From the NCBI RefSeq assembly GCF_036784765.1, contig NZ_CP136651.1:1736001-1800000 (forward strand): DNA of 64,000 nucleotides, read 5' to 3'. Both the position numbers and the translations under genes were made by a program. A model generated the notes under the pieces. That model did no database searches. It saw only the letters and a program-made list of their open reading frames with translations, and had not been told where the DNA came from. The stretch comes from Novosphingobium sp. ZN18A2. GTDB taxonomy: Bacteria > Pseudomonadota > Alphaproteobacteria > Sphingomonadales > Sphingomonadaceae. Each line of letters opens with the position of its first letter. Position 1 is the first letter of the stretch. Below are positions 1 through 7,804 of the stretch, one piece after another.

Positions 1-206
1 TGGCTGTCGATTTCCGCGATGCCCGCCGGGTTCACGCCAAGCGTCAGCGGCGTTTCCGGATTGGCGACGCCTGCACCGGCCTGTCCCTTGTCGGTTATGC
101 TGATGCCGTTGAGGAAATATCCGTCCGTCGCATGCGCCGCCGCCGGGGCGAGCACGGTCGCCGCGGCCGTGGCGAACAACCATGCGCCCTTCTTGAATCG
201 AACCAT
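1..206 (-). CDS. OmpP1/FadL-family outer-membrane transport protein (partial, N-terminus only)
   Basis: Only the first 68 codons lie in the window; the gene runs off the left edge. The start is ATG at 206, with GAAAGG upstream. A signal peptide is clear (MVRFKKGAWLFATAAATVLA, ending near AHA), and the mature N-terminus has the ATDGYFLNGISITDKGQAGA pattern typical of FadL/TodX-like hydrophobic-substrate channels, including the 'gaGvA nPetp..gvNPAGia' plug region. FadL-type barrels import hydrophobic compounds across the outer membrane. Its position next to tusA and the sHdr genes suggests uptake of a sulfur-containing or hydrophobic substrate; that role is inference. Confidence 0.72.
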   Translation of the reverse strand, partial: MVRFKKGAWLFATAAATVLAPAAAHATDGYFLNGISITDKGQAGAGVANPETPLTLGVNPAGIAEIDS

Positions 207-330
207 AATAACGCCCTTTCACATATTTGCTTTTTCGGGGTTTCCTTGCGCGGCGCTTCTCCAGCGCGCCATGCATGGTCCTTGTCGCGCCCTCTCCCAA
301 AGGCGTGAAGGCTGGTCGGGCCGCCTGGTG

Positions 331-558
331 TCAGGCGACCCGTTCTATGATGAACCGATAGACGTTTCCGTCCTGTCCCTGTTCGACCATCTTGTTGCCC
401 GTGGTGCGGCAGAAGGCTTCGAAATCCTTCACGGAACCCGGATCGGTCGCAAGGATTTCAAGCTGCTTGCCGTTGTCCATCGCGGCCAGCGCCTTCTTGG
501 CCTTGAGGATGGGAAGCGGGCAGTTCAGCCCCTTTGCGTCCAGGGTGTCATCGGCCAT
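331..558 (-). CDS. tusA: TusA-family sulfur carrier protein
   Basis: 75 aa, the usual TusA length. The CPxP signature is present (GLNCPLPILKAKKAL, Cys13), followed by the conserved DPGSVKDFEAFC segment and a C-terminal beta strand. TusA carries persulfide sulfur on this Cys in the cytoplasm. In sulfur oxidizers it exchanges sulfane sulfur with DsrE-type proteins and feeds the sHdr or rDsr system. Start ATG at 558 follows AGGAAA. It lies 41 bp downstream of the DsrE-like gene on the same strand, so the two are probably co-transcribed. Assignment is firm; role in the sHdr pathway is inferred from neighbours. Confidence 0.95.
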   Translation of the reverse strand: MADDTLDAKGLNCPLPILKAKKALAAMDNGKQLEILATDPGSVKDFEAFCRTTGNKMVEQGQDGNVYRFIIERVA

Positions 559-599
559 TTGGCATTTCCTTTCAGGGCAGTTTCAACCGCGCCGGGCGG

Positions 600-1100
600 T
601 CAGATATAAAGGTTGATGTCCGAGGTCAGCGCTCGTTCCATATAGGTCGCTGCCCCCGCGTACTCGATGTCGTCGATCATGTCGGAGTTCTTGTATTCGA
701 ACAGGTCCATGGTCATCTGGCAGGCGATCAGGTTCACGTCGGAAAGCTGCGCCGCTTCGCGCAGATCCTCGATAGAGGCGACACCTTTCTTCTTGATCAT
801 GTCCTTCATCATGCCGGTTGCAAGACCGGTCATCCCCGGCAGCATGCCGATGATGTTGGGCATCTTCATGTGGCCGCCCATCATGGGCATTTCCATCGCC
901 GTGTTGCCCAGAGGATTGACGGTGAGGTCGAGATCCTTCTTGAGCAGGCCCAGCCCGTAGAACGTGAAGAACATGGTCACGTTCACGTCCATCGCCGCGG
1001 CGGTGGTGGCAAGAATGAACGGTGGATACGCCCAGTCGAGCGTGCCCTTCGTGACGATAATCGTCATGGACTTTCCGTTAGGAAGTTCGGCATCTGCCAT
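600..1100 (-). CDS. DsrE/DsrE2-like sulfurtransferase-family protein
   Basis: 166 aa from ATG 1100, which follows a good GGGAG site; an in-frame upstream extension has no ribosome binding site. The protein has the DsrE-like fold pattern (SMTIIVTKGTLDWAYPPF at the start), a Met/Gly-rich middle (around residues 80-110) and the IACQMTMDLF segment with the single conserved Cys typical of DsrE2-like proteins. These accept and donate persulfide sulfur together with TusA. Co-oriented with tusA and divergent from the deacetylase gene at 1252. No membrane helix is obvious, so a soluble DsrE2B-like form is likely; subtype not proven. Confidence 0.82.
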   Translation of the reverse strand: MADAELPNGKSMTIIVTKGTLDWAYPPFILATTAAAMDVNVTMFFTFYGLGLLKKDLDLTVNPLGNTAMEMPMMGGHMKMPNIIGMLPGMTGLATGMMKDMIKKKGVASIEDLREAAQLSDVNLIACQMTMDLFEYKNSDMIDDIEYAGAATYMERALTSDINLYI

Positions 1101-1172
1101 CGGTAATCTCCCAGCTTCAGGCGCCGGTTTTGGCCCTGGCGCACCCTTCCTCACAGGGTTTCCACCCTTTGC

Positions 1173-1204
1173 TATATACAAACCGCTTCCGCGTTCATGC
1201 GCAA
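1173..1204 (-). promoter_or_regulatory. candidate promoter for the dsrE2-tusA unit
   Basis: On the minus strand a TTGCGC box (1199-1204) sits 18 bp from TGTATA/TATATA (1173-1180), about 75 bp upstream of the DsrE-like start at 1100. It lies in the AT-rich part of the 151-bp divergent intergenic region. Supported by consensus similarity only. Confidence 0.3.
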
Positions 1205-1251
1205 GTGCTTATTTAGAGGGTATGCAATAACGTATTCGGGAGGACGCTACA

Positions 1252-2373
1252 TTGACCGTGCGCAAAGCGGTTTTCATTGATCATCCGGTCTTTTCCTCCG
1301 CCGCGTGGGGCACGATGCACCCGCTCGCCTTTGCCCGGCAGGCCAACGTGCGCAGGCTTGCGAGCGCGATGGGGTGGCTCGAATCCGAATCGGTTGTGAA
1401 TGCCGACCTGCCGAGCCGCGACACCTTGCTGCGCTTTCATGACGCCGATTATGTAAACGCACTGGACATGGCGGTGAGCACCGGGAAGGTCAGCGCCGAA
1501 GCGCGCGCACGCTATGATTTCGGAACGATGGAAAACCCGATCTTTCCGGCGCTGTTCACGCGGGCGTCGGCAACGGTGGGCGGTTCCATCGCCGCGGCGC
1601 GGGCGGCGCTGGGTGGCGCGGTGGCCTTTCATCCGGCAGGCGGCACGCACCACGGCAAGCGCGACCGGGCGAGCGGGTTCTGCTATTTCAATGATCCGGC
1701 TTTCGCGATCGCGACCCTGCTCGACGCCGACGTGGGAACGGTGCTCTATCTCGATATCGACGCGCACCACGGCGACGGGGTGGAGGGGCTTTTTGCCGGC
1801 CACCCGGATGTTCGCACCGTTTCGATCCATGAGGAAGGACGTTGGCCGCACAGCGGATTGCCCGATTCCGATTCGGCCATAAACGCGCTTAACATCGCCG
1901 TGCCGCGCGGGTTGAACGACAGCGAAATGGACTGGCTCATCGAAGGCCCCATTGCCGATCATGCGCGGCGGATCGCCCCTGCGGCCATCGTGATCACCGC
2001 CGGTGCGGACTGTCTGGAAGGCGATCCGCTTTCGGCCATGGCCGTCACCAACGGCGCGTTCTGGCGTGCGGTCATGACGGCGTGCGAATGGGCGCCGCAC
2101 GCCGTTGTGCTGGGAGGAGGGGGCTATAACCCCTGGACGGTCACGCGCGGGTGGGCGGGACTTTGGGCGTGCCTTTCCCGCCAGGATCCGTCGGCACCGC
2201 TGACGGCAGAGGCGTCGGCGCTCCTCGGCAGCTTCGAAAGCGACCTGGTCGATTCGGATGAAATCGACCCCCAGTGGCTTGCCTCTGTTGCTGACAGGCC
2301 CGCGCCGGGCTGCGTTCGCGACGAATTGAAACGGCGCGCAGCCGCCGCTTGCGCCGATTTTGCGGCCGGGTGA
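1252..2373 (+). CDS. histone-deacetylase/AcuC-family metal-dependent deacetylase
   Basis: 373 aa starting at TTG 1252, chosen because GGGAGGA (1238-1244) is ideally spaced; GTG 1258 is the alternative. The family's active site appears complete: tandem His in GGTHHGKRD, zinc ligands in DIDAHHGDG, the second Asp in GADCLEGDPL, and the Tyr-bearing GGGGYNPW loop. Such zinc enzymes remove acyl groups from lysines, polyamines or small amides. It lies between the sulfur carriers (divergent) and lipS1 (80 bp downstream, same strand), so it probably heads the lipoate-assembly transcription unit. Its substrate is unknown; involvement in acyl-lysine, for example lipoyl-lysine turnover, is speculation. 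Confidence 0.88.
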   Translation: MTVRKAVFIDHPVFSSAAWGTMHPLAFARQANVRRLASAMGWLESESVVNADLPSRDTLLRFHDADYVNALDMAVSTGKVSAEARARYDFGTMENPIFPALFTRASATVGGSIAAARAALGGAVAFHPAGGTHHGKRDRASGFCYFNDPAFAIATLLDADVGTVLYLDIDAHHGDGVEGLFAGHPDVRTVSIHEEGRWPHSGLPDSDSAINALNIAVPRGLNDSEMDWLIEGPIADHARRIAPAAIVITAGADCLEGDPLSAMAVTNGAFWRAVMTACEWAPHAVVLGGGGYNPWTVTRGWAGLWACLSRQDPSAPLTAEASALLGSFESDLVDSDEIDPQWLASVADRPAPGCVRDELKRRAAAACADFAAG

Positions 2374-2393
2374 GCGATTTTCCGGAAAAGCGC
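2374..2393. promoter_or_regulatory. palindrome between the deacetylase gene and lipS1
   Basis: TTTTCCGGAAAA (2378-2389) is a perfect 12-bp palindrome, and flanking GCG/CGC extends the symmetry to 20 bp with one mismatch pair. It starts directly after the deacetylase stop codon. It could be an operator or a weak terminator; nothing in the sequence decides between them. Confidence 0.35.
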
Positions 2394-2453
2394 TTGGCGA
2401 TCCGGCAAAGTAGTGCAAAGCTATATTAGAGAAAAAGCATATTGAGGTGCGGG

Positions 2454-3497
2454 ATGAACTGGCTGAGCCGGCTTGAAGCGATAGAGGCGCTTGAAGACGC
2501 CACCTTCGACGAAGGCCTTGTCGCTGAGATGGAGCGCAATGCGGAGCGCGCCCGATCGCGATCGCTGCGCTTTTCCAGCCCCACATTTAAGGAATACAAG
2601 ACCGAAGAGCTTTCCGGCTGCGGCAAGAACAGCTTCCCCGCCTTTTCGATCACGGCAGGCGAATGCGCGCTGAATTGCGACCACTGCCAGAAAAAGATCC
2701 TCGAACCGATGATCCCGGCCACAAAGCCGGACATGCTTGATCGCAAGGTGCGTGACCTCATCATGTTGCAGGGTCTTCGCGGGTTCCTGCTGTCGGGCGG
2801 GTCGAACCGCAGGAACGAGATCAACTATGATCGATTCTACCCCGTGATCGAGGGGTTGAAGCGGGACTTTCCGTTCCTCCAGATCGCGATCCATACCGCG
2901 CTCGTCGATGAACCGGCGGCAAAGCGGATGGAAAGCGCGGGCGTCGATTCCGCTATGATGGACGTGATCGGCGCGCAGGAGACGATCCGAGACGTCTATC
3001 ACCTCGACAGGCCGGTAGAGGATTTCGAAGCCGCACTGGCCGCGCTGTGCGGCACCAGCATGTCCGTTGTGCCGCACATCGTGCTTGGCCTGCACTATGG
3101 CCGGATGCTGGGAGAACCGGCGGCGTTCGACATGGTTTCGCGTTACGGCATCGACAGCCTGGTGCTCGTCGTCATCATGGATATCTACGCCAAAGCGGGC
3201 ACTTTCGCGACGCCCGACCGGCATGAGATCGGGCGCATGTTCATGGAATCGCGCGAACGGCTGCCAGACAAGAAAGTGCTGCTTGGCTGCGCACGTCCGG
3301 CCGGGATGCACAAACGCGTGACCGATGCCTATGCGGTGATGGCCGGGCTCGACGGGATCGCATTCCCGGCCGAGGGCGCGGTCGCTGTTGCCAACATGAC
3401 GGGGCGCACGTTCGAACAGGAACATTCCTGCTGCTCGATCAAGACCGGGCTGGGCGAAGGTGCGGACAGCACGGGCAAGGCGCTCTGCGCTGCGTGA
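2454..3497 (+). CDS. lipS1: radical SAM protein, LipS1-like lipoate assembly
   Basis: 347 aa from ATG 2454 (GAGG six bases upstream). The radical SAM motif is CX3CX2C at Cys71, Cys75 and Cys78 (GECALNCDHC). Further cysteines that could bind an auxiliary cluster are in ELSGCGKNS before it and in EHSCCSIK near the C-terminus. LipS1 and LipS2 are known to insert sulfur into octanoyl groups to make lipoate in the alternative pathway linked to sHdr clusters. Next to lipT, lipS2 and sLpl(AB) in one tight operon. Family and pathway are well supported by context; which radical SAM protein is S1 and which S2 is assigned by order and memory, not alignment. Confidence 0.85.
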   Translation: MNWLSRLEAIEALEDATFDEGLVAEMERNAERARSRSLRFSSPTFKEYKTEELSGCGKNSFPAFSITAGECALNCDHCQKKILEPMIPATKPDMLDRKVRDLIMLQGLRGFLLSGGSNRRNEINYDRFYPVIEGLKRDFPFLQIAIHTALVDEPAAKRMESAGVDSAMMDVIGAQETIRDVYHLDRPVEDFEAALAALCGTSMSVVPHIVLGLHYGRMLGEPAAFDMVSRYGIDSLVLVVIMDIYAKAGTFATPDRHEIGRMFMESRERLPDKKVLLGCARPAGMHKRVTDAYAVMAGLDGIAFPAEGAVAVANMTGRTFEQEHSCCSIKTGLGEGADSTGKALCAA

Positions 3498-3507
3498 TGG
3501 TGCAGGC

Positions 3508-4617
3508 ATGATCGAAACCTGCGATGTTGCGGTGATCGGCCTCGGTCCGGCGGGAAGTTCCGCCGCGATCGCGGCCGCGCGTAGCGGCGCGCGGGTCATG
3601 GCGTTCGATCGCAAGCGCGAGGCGGGCGTGCCCGTGCAATGCGCGGAATTCGTGCCGATGATGCTGGGCATCGAAAGCGGCCCGGTGACTTTCACCCAGG
3701 TCCAGCCGATCGATGCGATGGAAAGCTTTGTCGAGAACACGCACGATCGCCACAACGACGATTTTCGGGGCCGCATGATCGACCGCGCGGCTTTCGACCG
3801 GGAACTGGTGCGCCAGGCCGAAGCGGCGGGCGCAAGGGTTTCGTTTGCGGAGCAGGTCGAAAGCATCGACCGATCGGGCGTCGTGACGCTTTCCGGCGGG
3901 CGGCGGATATTCGCGCGGGTTCTGGTGGGCGCGGACGGCCCGCGGTCGCGCGTGGGTGCGGCCATCGGCTGCCGGAATACAGAGGTTGTCGAAACGCGGC
4001 AGGTTTCCGTCCCGCTTCGGCAATCGCAGGCATCTACCGACATCTATCTGAGCGCAGACATCCCCGGCGGTTATGCCTGGGTATTCCCCAAGGGCGATAT
4101 CGCCAATGTCGGGCTGGGCGTGGATCGCGCGTTCAAGGACCGGCTGAAACCCGCGCTGGAATTGCTGCTCGACCAGCTTGAGACCGAAGGCGTGATCGTC
4201 CGCGATGTGCTGTCCCATACCGGCGGGGCGATACCCGTTGGCGGCCCTGTCGGCTTCGCGGGCAGGCTGGGTGACGTGCAGGTCTTGCTGGCCGGAGACG
4301 CCGCGGGGCTGACCAACCCGATTACCGGCGCCGGGATTCCGGCGGCTTGCCAGTCGGGCAAGATGGCGGGCGAAGCCGCAGCGCGTTTGGTGCGTGGCGC
4401 CGACGATGCCGTGACGGACTATTACGACGATATCGAAGACCTGTTCGGCGCATCCTTGCGCCGCGCGGTCGACCGGCGCGACGAGCTGATGGCCCGTTTC
4501 GCGCAGGGCAAGCCGAACCGCAACCAGCTGCGCCGCAGCTGGATCGCATATCCGGCCTATTGGGCCGCAGACTACAAGGACACTGGGGAGACAGACGATG
4601 AGCTGCTTGAAGCCTGA
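3508..4617 (+). CDS. lipT: FAD-dependent oxidoreductase (geranylgeranyl-reductase-like), LipT-type
   Basis: 369 aa from ATG 3508; 10 bp after lipS1. The N-terminal Rossmann motif VIGLGPAGSSAA binds the FAD ADP moiety, and the second FAD motif LLAGDAAGLTNPITGAG lies near residues 265-280, as in geranylgeranyl reductase/PHBH-type flavoproteins. A flavoprotein of this kind sits beside lipS1/lipS2 in sHdr-associated lipoate clusters and is thought to supply electrons to the radical SAM enzymes. The 3' end overlaps lipS2 by 20 bp, indicating translational coupling. The electron-donor role is inference. Confidence 0.8.
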   Translation: MIETCDVAVIGLGPAGSSAAIAAARSGARVMAFDRKREAGVPVQCAEFVPMMLGIESGPVTFTQVQPIDAMESFVENTHDRHNDDFRGRMIDRAAFDRELVRQAEAAGARVSFAEQVESIDRSGVVTLSGGRRIFARVLVGADGPRSRVGAAIGCRNTEVVETRQVSVPLRQSQASTDIYLSADIPGGYAWVFPKGDIANVGLGVDRAFKDRLKPALELLLDQLETEGVIVRDVLSHTGGAIPVGGPVGFAGRLGDVQVLLAGDAAGLTNPITGAGIPAACQSGKMAGEAAARLVRGADDAVTDYYDDIEDLFGASLRRAVDRRDELMARFAQGKPNRNQLRRSWIAYPAYWAADYKDTGETDDELLEA

Positions 4618-5905
4618 AGGCGCAATGCCCGGCGCGAGCGGGGCCGAAGGCCGCGATTACAACGCCTTTGGCGCAATGCAGCCGCGCTCGCCCAGCGAAG
4701 CGCCGCAGGACTTGCGCAACGGCGGCCGGGTGAAGGCGACAGACATACGCCCTACCGGCACCTACCTGCCTAACAACAACATCCTGACGCCGCACATGCG
4801 CAGTCCGGAATACGTGCAGATGAGCACGGCGGCGGCCATCACATTGGGCATCATGCCAGGCAAGATGCATCGCTGTTCGTGCACCCGTTGCCTGAACCTT
4901 TTGCTGACCTATCCCGAAGGGTGCCGCGCCAACTGCGCCTATTGCGGCCTTGCCCGCCACCGCGAGGCGGATCGCAACTATGCCGACCGCAATTTCATCC
5001 GCGTCGACTGGCCTGCGGTGCCGATGGAGCAGATTGCCGAGACGGTCGGGCGCGATCCTGAAAATTCGCCGTTCCACCGGATGTGCATATCGATGATAAC
5101 GCATCCCAATTCGGACGACGATACCAAGACGGTGCTCAAGACCTGGACCGACCATGTCGATCCCGACGCGATCCCGATTTCCATCCTGTCGAACCCCACC
5201 ACGATGACGCGGCAGGACGTGCAGCAATTGCGCGACATGGGATCGGACATCTTCACCGTCGCGCTGGATGCCGCGACGCCTGCGCTGTTCGATCGCACGC
5301 GCGGCAAGGGCGTGAACTCGCCGCATAAGTGGTCGAAATACTGGGAAATCCTTGAAGACGCGCGCGACATCTTCGGGCCGCAGAAGTTCGGCGCGCACAT
5401 CATCGTGGGCATGGGCGAGACAGAGGCCGAAATCCTGCATCTGGTGCAGCAGCTGGTCGACATGGGCGGGCACAGCCACATGTTCTGTTTCTTCCCCGAG
5501 CAGGGCAGCCTGATGGACCACCTGCCGGCCACCCCGCGCGACCAGTGGCGGCGCGTGCAGCTTGCCCGCTACATGATCGATTATTGCGGCGTGCGCGTGG
5601 ACCAGATGAAGTTCGACGAGGAAGGCCGCGTCGCCGACTTCGGCCTGCCTTCGGGCGAAGTGGATTCGATTATCGACGCCGGCATAGCTTTCCGCACCAG
5701 CGGCTGCCCCGGCAAGTTCGCCGAGGATATCTCGGCTTGCGACCGTCCCTATGGTGACAGCCCGCCGTCGAACATCGCCAGCTATCCGTTCCAGCCGCAG
5801 GCGCCGGACCTTCGCCTGATCCGCAAGCAGTTGAACTGCGAGCGGCCCGGCGATCCCTATGTCGAGGACGAGGAACTGGAAATCACCGCGCAGCCCGCCG
5901 AATGA
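4598..5905 (+). CDS. lipS2: radical SAM protein, LipS2-like lipoate assembly
   Basis: 435 aa; start ATG 4598 preceded by GGGGAGA and overlapping lipT. The radical SAM signature CX3CX2C is at Cys109, Cys113 and Cys116 (CRANCAYCGLARH). Just before it lies a second Cys group, C93-x-C95-x2-C98 (MHRCSCTRCLN), and there are more cysteines near residues 368 and 378 (SGCPGK, SACDRPYG). These could ligate the sacrificial auxiliary iron-sulfur cluster that lipoyl synthases consume as sulfur source. It works with LipS1 to make protein-bound lipoate from octanoyl-protein. Its stop overlaps the next gene's start in ATGA. The S1/S2 naming is tentative. Confidence 0.85.
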   Translation: MSCLKPEGAMPGASGAEGRDYNAFGAMQPRSPSEAPQDLRNGGRVKATDIRPTGTYLPNNNILTPHMRSPEYVQMSTAAAITLGIMPGKMHRCSCTRCLNLLLTYPEGCRANCAYCGLARHREADRNYADRNFIRVDWPAVPMEQIAETVGRDPENSPFHRMCISMITHPNSDDDTKTVLKTWTDHVDPDAIPISILSNPTTMTRQDVQQLRDMGSDIFTVALDAATPALFDRTRGKGVNSPHKWSKYWEILEDARDIFGPQKFGAHIIVGMGETEAEILHLVQQLVDMGGHSHMFCFFPEQGSLMDHLPATPRDQWRRVQLARYMIDYCGVRVDQMKFDEEGRVADFGLPSGEVDSIIDAGIAFRTSGCPGKFAEDISACDRPYGDSPPSNIASYPFQPQAPDLRLIRKQLNCERPGDPYVEDEELEITAQPAE

Positions 5906-6987
5906 CCCGCCCGTTCCGCCTGATCGACACCGGCCTGCGCGAAGGCCGGGCGAACATCGCCATGGACCAGGCGATCATTTCGCTGCGCCAGCAGGGAGCG
6001 ATCGGGGATACCGTGCGCTTCATCCATTTCCAGCCTAGCGCGCTGGTGGGGCGGCATCAGGACCTGAGCCTGGAACTGAACCTCGATTATTGTGCGCAGC
6101 ACGGCATCGGCACGGTGCGGCGAATGACCGGGGGCGGTGCGCTCTACCTCGATCCGCAGCAGCTAGGCTGGGCGATCACCTGCGACCGGTCGGTCTTTTC
6201 CGGTTGCGATCTTGGCGAGATCACCAGACGCATCTGCGAGGCTGCCGCCGCGGGCCTTTCGAAGCTGGGCATCGACGCCCGCTATCGCCCGCGTAACGAC
6301 ATAGAGGTGGACGGACGCAAGATCAGCGGCACGGGCGGCTTCTTCGACGGGAACGTGCTGATGTTCCAGGGCACGGTGCTGGTCGACCTCGATCCGGCGA
6401 CGATCGGGCAGGTGCTCAACATTCCCAAGGCCAAGCTCGCCAAGCGCGACCTTGACGATGCGGCAAGCCGCGTCACCACGCTTGCCGCGTTGCTGGGCGA
6501 AGCGCCGTCGCTTCAGGCGGTGCAGGACGCCATCGCGGCGGGGCTGGCCGAAAACCTTGGGCTGGACCTGACCGCCGAATCCGTTTCCGAAGCCGAAGAA
6601 GCAGAAGCGCGGGCCGCTTTCGACGAGGAAATCGGCACTGACGATTTCGTTGCCGAGATTGACGGCGCGAGCCGCGAAGCCGGGATGCGCGTGGGCCATC
6701 ACATCGGCGCGGGCGGCATCGTCAGCGCGCACTTGCGGCTTGAAGGCGCGGGGAATGACCGCGTGCGTGAAATCCTGTTCACCGGGGACTATTTCGTGGC
6801 CCCGACGCGCATCGTGTTCGATCTTGAATCGAGCCTTCGCCGCGTGACGCTGGACGGCCTTGCCGACGCGATCCGGGCCTATTTCGCCACGCTTCCGCCC
6901 GGCGGCCTGCTTTCCATCGGCGCAGACGATTTCATTGCGGCCGCCGAAGCCGCGCGCGCCGCACAGCCGGTTCCCGCCGACGCATGA
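5902..6987 (+). CDS. slpl(AB): lipoate:protein ligase sLpl(AB) for LbpA
   Basis: 361 aa, ATGA overlap with lipS2. The ligase domain has RRMTGGGALY (residues 73-82) and the catalytic lysine in GRKISGTGGF (Lys140). A C-terminal accessory domain (roughly residues 240-350) is fused, matching the LplA-LplB fusion architecture. The enzyme adenylates octanoate or lipoate and attaches it to a target lysine; in sHdr clusters its specific target is LbpA, encoded downstream at 14493. Family assignment is firm; specificity comes from known pathway context. Confidence 0.9.
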   Translation: MTRPFRLIDTGLREGRANIAMDQAIISLRQQGAIGDTVRFIHFQPSALVGRHQDLSLELNLDYCAQHGIGTVRRMTGGGALYLDPQQLGWAITCDRSVFSGCDLGEITRRICEAAAAGLSKLGIDARYRPRNDIEVDGRKISGTGGFFDGNVLMFQGTVLVDLDPATIGQVLNIPKAKLAKRDLDDAASRVTTLAALLGEAPSLQAVQDAIAAGLAENLGLDLTAESVSEAEEAEARAAFDEEIGTDDFVAEIDGASREAGMRVGHHIGAGGIVSAHLRLEGAGNDRVREILFTGDYFVAPTRIVFDLESSLRRVTLDGLADAIRAYFATLPPGGLLSIGADDFIAAAEAARAAQPVPADA

Positions 6988-7676
6988 AGGCGCTTACCGT
7001 AATCCAGCACGACAGCGCGGAATACCTGGGCCTGATGGAAGACCATCTGGAGGGCCGCCGCATCCGTTTCCGCTATGTCCGTCCGTTCACCGGCGCGGTG
7101 CCGATCCCCGACCTTGACCTTGTGGGAGACGGGCTGGTGCTGCTGGGCGCGGGGCCATGGGGAACGGCCGGAGAGCGCGACCTGCCAACGCTGGCCGAAG
7201 AGCTGGCGCTGGCCCGTTCCTGCATGATGGCCAACAAGCTGGTTATCGGCATCGGGCTGGGCGCGCAGATCGTGGCGCTGGCGGCGGGAGGCAAGGTCGA
7301 GCGCGCGCCGCTCGAATGCCGGGTGGGCACCGCGCGCCGCGACGATCCGGAAGGGCTGGCCGGTTACGTGCCGGAGACGTTTCCCTATTGCACATACGGC
7401 CGCGACCGGGCGGTCCCGCCGGCGCACGCCCGAATCCTTGCGCGTGACGAGGATGGCCGTCCGCTTGCCTTCCAGATGGGGGAAACCGCGTTCGGTTTCA
7501 CTTTTCACCCCGGTCTGAAGGTTGCCATGATCGAGGATCTGGTGATGGAATTCGAGGAAAGTCCCGAGGGAATCGCCGCGCAACTTCCGCAGATTCGCGC
7601 CATCCAGCGCGGGATAGAGGACGCGCTTGTGCCCATTATGACGGGTCTGGTGGCGGTCACCGGCCTGATGGTTTGA
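6984..7676 (+). CDS. lipX: class I glutamine-amidotransferase-fold protein without catalytic Cys, LipX-like
   Basis: 230 aa, ATGA overlap with sLpl(AB). It resembles class I glutamine amidotransferases (long LVLLGAGPWG strand and loop, then the nucleophile elbow), but the elbow reads G89-IGLGAQ where active enzymes have GxCxGxQ, so Cys is replaced by Gly91. The downstream histidine is kept (GFTFHPG), yet the following Glu is Gly. The protein therefore should not hydrolyse glutamine and may bind a partner or ligand instead. A GATase-like gene named lipX is known from sHdr lipoate clusters; its function is unestablished. Confidence 0.78.
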   Translation: MKALTVIQHDSAEYLGLMEDHLEGRRIRFRYVRPFTGAVPIPDLDLVGDGLVLLGAGPWGTAGERDLPTLAEELALARSCMMANKLVIGIGLGAQIVALAAGGKVERAPLECRVGTARRDDPEGLAGYVPETFPYCTYGRDRAVPPAHARILARDEDGRPLAFQMGETAFGFTFHPGLKVAMIEDLVMEFEESPEGIAAQLPQIRAIQRGIEDALVPIMTGLVAVTGLMV

Positions 7677-7687
7677 AGCATTTCAAA
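7672..7687. promoter_or_regulatory. palindrome TTTGAA-N4-TTCAAA over the lipX stop, plus distal arm
   Basis: TTTGAAGCATTTCAAA is a perfect 6-bp inverted repeat around GCAT, overlapping the lipX stop codon. The sequence AGCATTTCA (7677-7685) also has an exact 9-bp inverted partner TGAAATGCT at 7721-7729, inside the candidate promoter of dsrE3C. A paired operator for a repressor of the shdr genes is a plausible reading; direct evidence is only the symmetry. Confidence 0.4.
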
Positions 7688-7704
7688 GAAATGGCCCTTG
7701 GGGC

Positions 7705-7734
7705 TTGCATTAGAAAAATCTGAAATGCTAATCT
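7705..7734 (+). promoter_or_regulatory. candidate promoter of the dsrE3C-shdr-lbpA operon
   Basis: TTGCAT (7705-7710) and TAATCT (7729-7734) are separated by 18 bp in the 128-bp gap between lipX and dsrE3C. An ATTAG/CTAAT inverted pair (7709-7713, 7728-7732) lies across it, as does one arm of a 9-bp inverted repeat. The gap length and the AT-rich content contrast with the overlapping genes before it, which supports a new transcription start. Confidence 0.45.
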
Positions 7735-7804
7735 ACGACTCACGCACAAGAATGCATGCAGGACCGATCCGAACGACAGGCGGACTGCAAGAGGAGAGAA
7801 TTTG

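Noticed and set aside
19..609. Plus-strand open frame over the FadL-like and tusA genes
   Set aside because: It lies antisense to two recognised proteins and shows no family features.
2421..4043. Long antisense open frame (about 540 codons) opposite lipS1 and lipT
   Set aside because: It mirrors the codon bias of the plus-strand genes in GC-rich DNA, has no recognisable domain and is Arg/His-rich throughout.
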